A DNA stretch of 61,646 nucleotides, from NCBI RefSeq assembly GCF_004104015.1, contig NZ_RYFV01000019.1, positions 1-61,646 of the forward strand, given 5' to 3'. Below, piece after piece: positions 1 to 7,571 of this stretch. The notes beneath the pieces are model-generated. The model was not told where the DNA came from. It worked only from the letters and a program-made list of their open reading frames with translations, and searched no databases. Within the stretch, counting starts at the first letter, position 1; each line of letters starts with the position of its first letter. The translations under genes were made by a program, and so were the position numbers. The stretch comes from Actinomyces oricola (GTDB lineage: Bacteria > Actinomycetota > Actinomycetes > Actinomycetales > Actinomycetaceae).

Positions 1-122
1 CCATCTCAGAAGAACATCGTGTTCCTTCTGCGTCACATCCACTTGCATGCAGGTATTCTACAGCGAGCGGCACATGATTTCCAGACTACTAAACCACAGA
101 ATACGATTTTGTTTCATTTCGG

Positions 123-380
123 CTATAGTTCGCGACGGAAGTCTCCTTCAGCATACTGCGAGAGAGTTTCCCAGAGTTCTCTCCTTTCAGGCGCCGTGTC
201 AAAGAGATTTGGCCATGTAGGATAGGCGCGCAATTCGAGAAGCGTCGGACTATCTAGCTGCTCATAAAGTCGTGCTGTATTGGAACTGTCAGGAATCAAC
301 TTTCGCCATGCGTTTCGTGCAGTCTTGAGGTGATTTTTGATAATGGCTAGTTCGGTCAGTTGAATGATCGGGGCGGACAT
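123..380 (-). CDS. Hypothetical 85-aa protein, third gene of AfsA/HAD operon
   Basis: I do not recognise this 85-residue protein. The start at 380 is chosen because AAGGAG sits four bases upstream; the longer open frame (to 584) would run into the HAD gene. The protein is soluble-looking, has no signal peptide or membrane segment, is helix-rich at the N-terminus (LAIIKNHLKTARNAWRKL) and Trp/Tyr-rich in the middle (RAYPTWPNLF). It follows the HAD phosphatase by 55 bases on the same strand, so it is probably co-transcribed with it and the AfsA-like gene. Local G+C is about 50%, well below the rest of the window, which suggests acquisition by transfer. Bases 1-122 beyond it show no supportable gene. 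Confidence 0.6.
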   Translation of the reverse strand: MSAPIIQLTELAIIKNHLKTARNAWRKLIPDSSNTARLYEQLDSPTLLELRAYPTWPNLFDTAPERRELWETLSQYAEGDFRREL

Positions 381-435
381 CGTACTCCTTAATGATTCTC
401 GTAGAAGAGTGGATCGATAAGGTGACGGGAGGGAC

Positions 436-1110
436 CTAGTTTGTCGGTAGGACTCGCCAGCCCTCCTGGTACGCAAGGCGAAGCATTTCGGGATTCCTTC
501 CGACCACAACTCCTTCGTTGACGGCTCGAAGGAGTGCAGCGTCACTAGGATGGTCGCCATAAGCCCGAGTAAGGCTCGGGTCAAGTTTCAAATCTTCGAT
601 GAGGTTTGCGGCGCCGTTTCCTTTGGCTTGACCGATCATTCGAGTTTGAAGCTCACCCGTATAGATGTCGCCGTTGGTTGCGGGGCGTGATGCAAGTACA
701 TAATTGGCTCTCACCGCATTGGCAATTGGCTCGAGGCATGCCTCGAAAGAACCGGACACTAGTGCAATGATGGTTCCCCTGTCTCGCAGTTCTTCGAGTT
801 CTGCAAGGACCGGATTGTGAAAGAGGGTTTCTTCCGCAGATGATTCGATGAACCACTCCCTGCCTTGTTGCATAACCCATTTCCGGCTGAAACCTGCGAA
901 CCCTCGATAATACGCGGCGTTCACTTTCTCGCGGCTTTCCCCGCTGTCGGCGAGTCTCTGAAAGCGCTCGACTGCATGTTGTCGATCTGGTTCGTACCAT
1001 CCTTGGGCGAGGAGAATCTTATCGAGGAGGGAAAACATGCTTTTGACGCGAATCAGGGTTTCGTCGACGTCAAAGAGGGCGAGGAGTGGTCTCTGCATTT
1101 TATGCTTCAC
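436..1110 (-). CDS. HAD-IB family hydrolase (phosphatase-like)
   Basis: This is a 224-residue haloacid-dehalogenase superfamily phosphatase of the SerB-like IB group. Visible motifs in order are motif I (LFDVDETL, nucleophile Asp14 and Asp16), motif II (ALVSGSFEA), the motif III Lys in GQAKGNGA, and motif IV (YGDHPSDAALL) for Mg2+. The start overlaps the end of the AfsA-like gene by 11 bases, implying translational coupling; Met5 at 1098 is an alternative start. In streptomycete furan and butenolide signal pathways an AfsA-family synthase is paired with a HAD phosphatase (MmfL/MmfP) that dephosphorylates the intermediate. That role here is inference from context, and the substrate cannot be read from sequence. 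The gene sits in the lower-GC patch. Confidence 0.85.
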   Translation of the reverse strand: MKHKMQRPLLALFDVDETLIRVKSMFSLLDKILLAQGWYEPDRQHAVERFQRLADSGESREKVNAAYYRGFAGFSRKWVMQQGREWFIESSAEETLFHNPVLAELEELRDRGTIIALVSGSFEACLEPIANAVRANYVLASRPATNGDIYTGELQTRMIGQAKGNGAANLIEDLKLDPSLTRAYGDHPSDAALLRAVNEGVVVGRNPEMLRLAYQEGWRVLPTN

Positions 1111-1853
1111 TTTTGTTTTTGGATACTAGAAGTTCGATGGATTGCTTAGCCTTTTTGGTTTCGATCTCTTGAATTCGGTCTGCTTTGAAGACACTGTAAG
1201 TGACGATGGTCCGACTGGCGGTGACTTCGTTTTGCAGGATTTCAATTACGGCTTTGAACTCTACGGAGTCGGCTCGGGAGCGTCCGGGTTCATCGGTGAC
1301 AAATGTCAGAGTGGCCGGCAACGGAAAGAGGAATGACTGAAATTTCGTGCTGATTTCGTGGATGACGAAGTATGGTTCTTCGATATCGTCGATAAGATGG
1401 AGAATCGTGGTCGAAACGAGAAACATTTGACGGGAGGCTTCGATTGCAATCATGCCCTGCACGTGCAGGCCGGTCTGGTGGTCGAGCAACAGCTCATTGT
1501 CATTGTCGATCGTGAGATCGGCTCGAGTCGTGTAAAGTCCCGGTCTTTATCGGGTTTGAGATTAGTACGTTCTGGGAATGTAGTTTATGACTTGCTCTTT
1601 TTGATGTGATCTGCGTTCGGCTGAAGTTGGCCTTAGGGAGGGGCCGTCGATGGTTCTCGTTCAGTGCCGCGTCGAGGGAGAGGAGATCGGAGCCCCGAAT
1701 CCCTTGGCCGAGGATGAGGGTGTCCGGGATACATTCAGGATCGCTTTGGGCCATCCGAACAACCTGGGCGAGCGTCCGCGCACAGGTGTGATGAGTGATG
1801 CCCTCGAACCGGTCGCCTACGACGACGAGAACTGCTTCCTGGTTGCGAGTCAC
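1100..1853 (-). pseudogene. AfsA-like hotdog-domain protein, frameshifted
   Basis: Two overlapping minus-strand frames together encode one AfsA-family protein of about 250 residues. The upstream part (GTG at 1853, preceded by GAGAGG) gives an N-terminal region containing AVLVVVGDRFEGI and ends with SQNVLISNPIKTG. The downstream part continues in another frame with ADLTIDNDNELLLDHQTG, then HVQGMIAIEASRQMF, the signature hotdog helix of AfsA (DHVPGMxxxEAARQ-like). The frames join at a GGG at 1539-1541, where removing one G restores an uninterrupted protein. AfsA proteins condense a beta-ketoacyl donor with a glycerol-derived phosphate in gamma-butyrolactone and furan signal synthesis. Typical AfsA has two hotdog halves; only the C-terminal one is obvious here. 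It is a real lesion or a sequencing error. The open frame extends upstream to 1973, so the start is uncertain. Confidence 0.7.
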
Positions 1854-1972
1854 GGTGCGTCTGCCTCTCTCATGCGGTTGCGTGTTGGGGTCTGGCGGGT
1901 CCAGCTGGTGGTCCTGCCGCTCCTGCTGAGGGTCGGCACGGTGCGCCCAACTAAGGGCGTTGTACATGGCCA

Positions 1973-1986
1973 ACCAACAAGTTGGT
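1973..1986. promoter_or_regulatory. Candidate TetR operator palindrome
   Basis: ACCAAC-AA-GTTGGT is a perfect 14-base palindrome between the divergent AfsA-like and TetR genes, about 110-120 bases from each proposed start. Its size and position fit an operator for the neighbouring TetR regulator. This is inference; no second copy was seen nearby. Confidence 0.4.
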
Positions 1987-2096
1987 GATGGCTCGAAGGC
2001 TACCTTCCGACGAGTGCGCTGTCAAGGGTTGGACGGCCGCGTGTGGCAGACTGGGATGAAATGCCAATGGGAAGCACGACGATCGGAGATGTTTGG

Positions 2097-2684
2097 ATGG
2101 ACCGCGCGGTCGAGACGAAGGCACGGATCTTGAGCGCAGCTCGAGCGGAGTTCGCTGAATTCGGTATCGCGGGGGCCCGTGTAGATAGGATTGCCGAAGC
2201 TGCACATATCAACAAGCAACGGATTTATGCGTATTTTGGCGATAAAAATCAGCTTTTCGAGGCGGTACTCGCGGATGCTTTTAGTCGTCTCGCTGACGCG
2301 ATTCCACTGCCGCAGTCGCGGGATGAGCTCATTGAGTATGCGGGGCGAGTTTTCGACTTCCATCAAGAGAATGTGGACTTCAATCGATTGCTCGCGTGGG
2401 AAGCGCTCGCCTTCCGGGATGGAGCTTTGCCGGTCGAGGCGGAAAGACACAACTATTACGCCGATAAGGTCAAAAGTGTGGCGGAGGCGTTTCCTGGGTT
2501 GGGGGAAGATGTCGTCGCCCCATTGCTGCTCCAGATCATCGGCCTTGCGGCGTGGCCTGTGCTTATGAGCCCACTCCAGCGCCATCTCTACGGTCTTGAG
2601 CCGGGTTCCTTGCCTCCGGCAGCGACCACCAGGAGTTTTGTCGTCCGGGCCGCTGCTGCGCTGGTGGATGAGATTTTGCCGTGA
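2097..2684 (+). CDS. TetR/AcrR family transcriptional regulator
   Basis: This is a 195-residue TetR-type repressor. The N-terminal helix-turn-helix is clear (VDRIAEAAHINKQRIYAYF), followed by an all-helical ligand domain. I chose ATG 2097 because GGAGA lies seven bases upstream and the protein then begins six residues before the first helix, as usual for the family; the open frame itself begins at GTG 2043. It is divergent from the AfsA-like/HAD operon and shares a promoter region holding a perfect palindrome. Gamma-butyrolactone and furan receptors are TetR proteins, so it could sense the product of the neighbouring genes, though its sequence looks like a generic TetR protein rather than a clear ArpA type. 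G+C is lower than in the genes to the right. Confidence 0.88.
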   Translation: MDRAVETKARILSAARAEFAEFGIAGARVDRIAEAAHINKQRIYAYFGDKNQLFEAVLADAFSRLADAIPLPQSRDELIEYAGRVFDFHQENVDFNRLLAWEALAFRDGALPVEAERHNYYADKVKSVAEAFPGLGEDVVAPLLLQIIGLAAWPVLMSPLQRHLYGLEPGSLPPAATTRSFVVRAAAALVDEILP

Positions 2685-2815
2685 TGTCGCGCGTCAGGCC
2701 TGCTGGCGAAGTGGTTGGTCATGTCCTGGGGGAGAGCCTGCCTGGGAAGGAATGCCTATCCGGAATCGGAGGAGCGCCTCGCCCCTCGTCTAGGCCGTCT
2801 AGGCTTGGCCCCACG

Positions 2816-5707
2816 ATGAACGCGACGAACTCCCTCTTCGGCAACCTGCCCATGCCCGGCGCGGACGCCCAGCCACCGGCCGAGGCCGCCCTGCCCGCCC
2901 TCGCCCCCGCCGATGACGACTCCTGGGCCGATGTTGAGGCGCCCGAGGAGGACTGGGGTCCAGAGGACCCGCCCGCCCCTGATGACGCCAAGGACATTGC
3001 CCCCACGTGGGAGGAGCACCAGGCGCAGACCGCCGCCCTCGTGGCCCGTGCTCAAGCCAACGCTGCGGCCGCCCGCAGCGGCGAGGCCGACGCTGCTTCA
3101 TCGCACCGCCCCGGCGCACCAATGTGGGGCGTAACCGTGGCTGATCCCGCTGACCTCCTGACCGGCCTCAACCCCGCCCAGGCCCAGGCCGTCACTCACG
3201 CCGGCTCCCCCCTGCTCATTATCGCCGGCGCCGGCTCGGGCAAGACCCGCGTGCTCACCCACCGCATCGCCCACCTCATTGCCACCGGCCGCGCCCGCCC
3301 CGGTGAGATCCTGGCCATCACCTTCACCAATAAGGCCGCCGCCGAGATGCGCGAGCGGGTGACCGCCCTGGTGGGCCCGGCGGGGGAGCGCATGTGGGTG
3401 TCCACTTTCCACTCCGCCTGCGTGCGCATCCTGCGCCGCGAGCACGACGCCGCCGGGCTGCGCTCCACCTTCTCCATTTACGACGCCGCCGACTCCACCC
3501 GCCTGATCACGCTCATTGTGCGCGAGCTGGGCATTGACCCCAAGCGCTTCACACCCAAGACCTTCGCCCACCGCATCTCCGAGCTGAAGAACGAACTCAT
3601 CACCCCCGCGCAGTACGCGGAAAGAGCCGTCACCTCCAACCCGCTGGACCGCCACCTGGTCGAGGTTTACCGCGCCTACGCCGCCCGTCTGGCCGCCGCC
3701 AACGCCCTGGACTTCGACGACCTCATTATGCGCACGGTCGCGCTGCTCCAGACCCGGCCGGCCGTGGCCGAGATGTACCGCAGGCGCTTCCGCCACGTAC
3801 TCGTCGACGAGTACCAGGACACCAACCACGCCCAGTACGTGCTGGTGCGCGAACTCGTCGGCGGCCCGGGCACCTCCGGCGCCGGCACCCCCCTGCCGCC
3901 GGGCGAGCTCACTGTCGTCGGCGACTCCGACCAGTCCATCTACGCTTTCCGCGGCGCCACCATCCGCAATATTGAGGAGTTCGAGAAGGACTACCCCACC
4001 GCGCGCACCATCGTGCTGGAGCAGAACTACCGCTCCACCCAGAACATCCTCACCGCCGCCAACGCCGTTATCTCTCGCAACACCGGGCGCCGTCCCAAGA
4101 ATCTGTGGACCGACTCCGGGGACGGGGCCAAGGTCGTGGGTTACGTGGCCGACTCTGAGCACGACGAGGCCCGCTGGATTAGCGCCGAGATCGACCGCCT
4201 CACCGACGAACATGGCCTGCGCCCCGCCGACGTGGCCATCTTCTACCGCACCAACGCCCAGTCCCGGGCCCTGGAGGAGGCCTTCATCCGCTCGGGCCAG
4301 CCCTACAAGGTTGTCGGCGGCACCCGCTTCTATGAGCGGCGTGAAGTCAAGGACGCCATTGCCTACCTGCGGGCCGTGGACAACCCCGACGACGACGTCA
4401 ACCTGCGCCGCATTCTCAACGTGCCCAAGCGCGGCCTGGGGAACAAGGCCGAGGCCACGCTCGCCGAGCACGCCGCCCGGCACGCGGTCTCCTTCGGGCA
4501 GGCCATCGCTGACGCCGCGGGCGCCCTGCGCCCGGCCGCCGACGGCGACCTCGACACCCCCGGCATTGAACCGCCGCCCGTGGAGGGCCTGGCCACCCGC
4601 GCCCGCAACCAGGTCACTGGTTTTCATGAGCTGCTCTCCACACTGCGCGACATGCTGTCGGCCGGCGACGGCGTGGCCGACATCCTCGACGCCGCCCTGG
4701 ACGCCTCGGGCTACCTCGCCGAGTTGCGCGCCTCCGACGACCCCCAGGACGCCACCCGCGTGGAGAACCTCGCCGAACTGCACTCCGTGGCCGCCGACTT
4801 CCAGGCCGCCAACCCCGAGGGGACCCTGGCGGACTTCCTGGAGCGCGTCAGCCTGGTGGCCGACTCCGACCAGCTGCCGCCGGCTCCAGACCTGAGCGCC
4901 GAGGACGAGGCTGTGCGCCAAGACCAGGGCCAGGTCACCCTCATGACCGTCCACACCGCCAAAGGCCTGGAATTCCCGGTCGTCTTCGTCACCGGCATGG
5001 AGGACGGCACCTTCCCGCACGTGCGGACTCTGACCGAGGACACCGAGCTCGCCGAGGAGCGCCGTCTGGCCTACGTGGCCCTCACCCGCGCCCGACAGCG
5101 CCTCTACGTGACACGCGCCGCCGTGCGCAGCGCCTGGGGCGCGGCCAACGCCATGCCCGCCTCCCGGTTCCTGGACGATATCCCCGCCTCGGCCATGGAG
5201 TGGAAGCGACTGGCCTCCTCCATGGACGCCCTGCGCGGCGGAGGCACCGGCTGGGGGTCGACCTGGGGTGAGGGGGGCTTCGATGCGAGGCGCCGCCATG
5301 GTCACGGGGACGGCCGGCGCCGGTACTCGACCTCCAACAATTCCGATAATTCCGATAGTGACGACTTCGCTCCTGCCATTGGCTCAGGCGCCCCCCGCCG
5401 CGGCAGGCTTTCACGCGTCGAGACCGCCAAGGACCGCGCCGCTAGGCGGGCCGGTGAGCGCAGGCTCAAGCGCGGCGCGCCCACCCGGCTCGGAGGGGGC
5501 GCCGGCACCGAGGAGGAGGCGCTTCCCGCGGCGGTCGCCGGACTGAAAGCCGGCGACCAGGTCCGCCACGACACCTACGGGGTGGGGACTGTGACCGCCC
5601 TGGAGGGCTCCGGGCGGTCCACGGTCGCCCACGTCCAGTTCACAGTGGCCGGCGCCCCCACCATTAAGCGCCTCATGCTGCGACTGGCCCCCATTGCCAA
5701 GGTCTGA
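2816..5707 (+). CDS. pcrA: ATP-dependent DNA helicase PcrA/UvrD
   Basis: This is a 963-residue superfamily-1A 3'-5' helicase acting in DNA repair and rolling-circle replication. The sequence shows an acidic, Ala/Pro-rich N-terminal extension (about residues 1-110), LNPAQAQAV (Q motif), Walker A GAGSGKT (about 138-144), Walker B VDEYQDTNHAQY (about 330), GDSDQSIYAFRGA, QNYRST, the late motifs VTLMTVHTAKGLEF and YVALTRARQRLYV, and a C-terminal Tudor-like PcrA tail (GDQVRHDTYGVGTV, about 910-960) that contacts RNA polymerase. The ATG at 2816 removes a 45-residue low-quality upstream extension. A TAGGCT hexamer ends ten bases before this ATG and may be its -10. The preceding 131 bases hold no gene. 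It is monocistronic by spacing. Confidence 0.95.
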   Translation: MNATNSLFGNLPMPGADAQPPAEAALPALAPADDDSWADVEAPEEDWGPEDPPAPDDAKDIAPTWEEHQAQTAALVARAQANAAAARSGEADAASSHRPGAPMWGVTVADPADLLTGLNPAQAQAVTHAGSPLLIIAGAGSGKTRVLTHRIAHLIATGRARPGEILAITFTNKAAAEMRERVTALVGPAGERMWVSTFHSACVRILRREHDAAGLRSTFSIYDAADSTRLITLIVRELGIDPKRFTPKTFAHRISELKNELITPAQYAERAVTSNPLDRHLVEVYRAYAARLAAANALDFDDLIMRTVALLQTRPAVAEMYRRRFRHVLVDEYQDTNHAQYVLVRELVGGPGTSGAGTPLPPGELTVVGDSDQSIYAFRGATIRNIEEFEKDYPTARTIVLEQNYRSTQNILTAANAVISRNTGRRPKNLWTDSGDGAKVVGYVADSEHDEARWISAEIDRLTDEHGLRPADVAIFYRTNAQSRALEEAFIRSGQPYKVVGGTRFYERREVKDAIAYLRAVDNPDDDVNLRRILNVPKRGLGNKAEATLAEHAARHAVSFGQAIADAAGALRPAADGDLDTPGIEPPPVEGLATRARNQVTGFHELLSTLRDMLSAGDGVADILDAALDASGYLAELRASDDPQDATRVENLAELHSVAADFQAANPEGTLADFLERVSLVADSDQLPPAPDLSAEDEAVRQDQGQVTLMTVHTAKGLEFPVVFVTGMEDGTFPHVRTLTEDTELAEERRLAYVALTRARQRLYVTRAAVRSAWGAANAMPASRFLDDIPASAMEWKRLASSMDALRGGGTGWGSTWGEGGFDARRRHGHGDGRRRYSTSNNSDNSDSDDFAPAIGSGAPRRGRLSRVETAKDRAARRAGERRLKRGAPTRLGGGAGTEEEALPAAVAGLKAGDQVRHDTYGVGTVTALEGSGRSTVAHVQFTVAGAPTIKRLMLRLAPIAKV

Positions 5708-5788
5708 CGGCCGCGGCGGGCGGGTGCGGCCCGGTCGACTTCGGCCGTGCAAGGATGCTCCTCCGGCCGCCGGGTGCGGTATCTTCCT

Positions 5789-6802
5789 GTGACTGTGAAC
5801 TCCTCGACTCCATTGCATGCCCTCGATCGGTTCGTCCCCAGGCCCCCCGCGGGCGCCTGGCCGGCACCAGGATCCATGCGTGTGTGGGGCCTGCAGTTGA
5901 TCGTCGGTGTTGGCGTCTTCCTGTGCGCCCAGACAACCATCGGCGTAGTCGCTATTGTGCTCGGCATGCTGGGAGGCGGTCTGGACCCTGCGAAGGCGTT
6001 GAGTACGTCTTCTAAGGACCTTTTCAACAACCCGGCTGTCTTCCTTCCCGGGGCGATCGCGTCAGCGGTTGTTGCCGTGGCCGGCTACTGGATTCTCATG
6101 CGCCTGCTGCGTCAGCGCCCTGTTGCCGAGATGGGCGGACCGGGCATTCTCAAGGAGCTCGGGGTCGGCCTGGCCCTGGGGGCCGCGCTCATCGCCCTGG
6201 TCTTCGCCGTTTTAGCCATTGTGGGCGCCTACCGGATCGTGCAGGTCGGCTGGAATGGGGGCATCCTCGTGGGCCTGGGTGTTGGAATTATGGCGGGCTT
6301 CGCCGAGGAGATCCTCTTCCGGGGGGTTATTCTGCGACTCCTGGAGGCCTGGCTGGGTTCCTGGTGGGCCTTGGGCATCACTTCCGCTGTTTTCGGCCTC
6401 CCGCACCTGCTCAACTCTGAGGCGAGCCTCTTCGGGGCGATCGCCATCGCCCTGGAGGCGGGGATCCTCATGGGCGCGTGTTTCATGCTCACCCGCCGCC
6501 TGTGGCTGGCCATTGGCCTGCACATTGCCTGGAACTTCGTCCAGGGAGGCATTTTCGGTTCCGATATCTCCGGTGCGGGCACCGGCCGTGGCCTGTTCGA
6601 GGCCTCGTTCTCAGGCCCCGATCTCATCACCGGCGGTGACATGGGCATTGAGGCATCTATTGTCGCCATTGTCGTGTGCATGACGGCGGGCCTGGTCATG
6701 CTCCTCCTGGCCCATCACCGCGGCATGATCGTGGCCCCCAGTTGGCGACGCCGCGCGCAGGACCAGCAGGACAGCGGCGCGCAGGACCAGCAGGACAAGT
6801 GA
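5789..6802 (+). CDS. CPBP family intramembrane metalloprotease (CAAX protease/Abi type)
   Basis: This is a membrane protein of about 337 residues with seven or eight hydrophobic segments and the CPBP active-site motifs. EEILFR occurs at residues 173-178, FGLPHLLN about 25 residues later, and GLHIAWNF near residue 240. These Glu and His residues form the metal site of Rce1-like proteases. Bacterial members process peptides or give immunity to bacteriocins; the substrate here is unknown. The last residues contain a short duplicated QDQQD motif. The start is uncertain: GTG 5789 and 5795 lie just after a TATCTT hexamer, and ATG 5876 would begin right at the first membrane helix. It converges on the acetyltransferase gene across a GC-rich hairpin. 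Confidence 0.85.
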   Translation: MTVNSSTPLHALDRFVPRPPAGAWPAPGSMRVWGLQLIVGVGVFLCAQTTIGVVAIVLGMLGGGLDPAKALSTSSKDLFNNPAVFLPGAIASAVVAVAGYWILMRLLRQRPVAEMGGPGILKELGVGLALGAALIALVFAVLAIVGAYRIVQVGWNGGILVGLGVGIMAGFAEEILFRGVILRLLEAWLGSWWALGITSAVFGLPHLLNSEASLFGAIAIALEAGILMGACFMLTRRLWLAIGLHIAWNFVQGGIFGSDISGAGTGRGLFEASFSGPDLITGGDMGIEASIVAIVVCMTAGLVMLLLAHHRGMIVAPSWRRRAQDQQDSGAQDQQDK

Positions 6803-6836
6803 CCCCCCGACGTTGGCGGGCCCGTAAGCGCCTCCT

Positions 6837-6871
6837 GGGCCGCCCCGGTCAATAGTGGCCCAGGGCGGCCC
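6837..6871. terminator. GC-rich hairpin between convergent genes
   Basis: GGGCCGCCC at 6837-6845 pairs with GGGCGGCCC at 6863-6871, with further flanking pairs. It lies between the convergent membrane protease and acetyltransferase genes and has no U-tract. Confidence 0.5.
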
Positions 6872-6879
6872 GGGTGGGC

Positions 6880-7521
6880 TCAGTGACGTGGGCTGAAGGT
6901 CGAATCGTCGAGGGCGCGCAGCACTCGCGCCGGGTTGCCCACCGCCAGACAACTCGCGGGCAGGTCTTTGGTGACCACGGAGCCGGCGCCCACCACGCAG
7001 TTGTCCCCAATGGTCACGCCCGGGCAGACCACGACGCCCCCGCCCAGCCACACATTGTCGCCAATGGTGATGGGGTCGGCCGACTCCAGCCCGGCCTGCC
7101 GGGCAGTGGGCTCCAAGGGGTGGACCGGCGTGAGCAACTGGACGTTGGGCCCGATCTGGCAGTGCGCGCCAATACGGATCGGTGCCACATCCAGGGCCAC
7201 CAGGCCGTAGTTGGCGAAGGTCCCCTCACCTACGGTGATGTTGTCCCCGTAGTCCACGCGCACCGGCGGCAGCAGCCGGGCCCCCTGGCCCAGGCCGGGG
7301 ATGGCTGAGCGCAGCAGGTCCCAACAGTCCTCCTCGCCGTCGGCGAAGGCGGCCTCGAATCGGTGGAGGGTTTTGCGGGCGTGCGCGGCAATCCGCTTGT
7401 TGTCCGGGTCGTCGGCCACGTACCAGTCGCCGGCGAGCATGCGTTCGCGGTTGGACCGCTCATCGCCTTCGAAGAAAGGGGCGGCCAGGGGGAAGGGGGT
7501 GCTTGTCGCGGTCTCGCTCAT
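6880..7521 (-). CDS. maa: Sugar O-acetyltransferase (maltose/galactoside acetyltransferase family)
   Basis: This 213-residue LacA/Maa-type enzyme transfers acetyl from acetyl-CoA to a sugar hydroxyl in the cytoplasm. An N-terminal Mac domain (RERMLAGDWYVADDP) is followed by left-handed beta-helix hexapeptide repeats (about residues 90-195). The catalytic His lies in LLTPVHPL, and ITIGDNVWLGGGVVVCPGVT and CVVGAGSVVTKDLP are typical coil sequences. Length matches the family. The ATG at 7521 lies six bases after a TAGGGT hexamer, so the transcript is probably leaderless. The acceptor could be maltose or another glucoside, in keeping with the glucosidase genes further along, but this is not shown by sequence. 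Confidence 0.9.
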   Translation of the reverse strand: MSETATSTPFPLAAPFFEGDERSNRERMLAGDWYVADDPDNKRIAAHARKTLHRFEAAFADGEEDCWDLLRSAIPGLGQGARLLPPVRVDYGDNITVGEGTFANYGLVALDVAPIRIGAHCQIGPNVQLLTPVHPLEPTARQAGLESADPITIGDNVWLGGGVVVCPGVTIGDNCVVGAGSVVTKDLPASCLAVGNPARVLRALDDSTFSPRH

Positions 7522-7527
7522 GCCAGG

Positions 7528-7533
7528 ACCCTA
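7528..7533 (-). promoter_or_regulatory. -10 hexamer for a leaderless acetyltransferase transcript
   Basis: TAGGGT on the minus strand ends six bases before the ATG, matching the TANNNT-N6-start pattern repeated elsewhere in this window. Confidence 0.55.
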
Positions 7534-7571
7534 CCGGCCGCCGACACCGAGTTGGCCCGGCCTGCTCAGTT

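Noticed and set aside
8-29. AGAAGAACA/TGTTCCTTCT hairpin at the left edge
   Set aside because: Imperfect arms and no gene context visible; too weak to call a terminator.
19-225. 68-residue plus-strand open frame at the left edge
   Set aside because: No ribosome site and it overlaps the better supported minus-strand 85-residue gene.
3098-5305. 735-residue open frame antisense to pcrA
   Set aside because: Its Gly/Val/Ala-rich sequence is the shadow of high-GC coding DNA; pcrA on the other strand has all helicase motifs.
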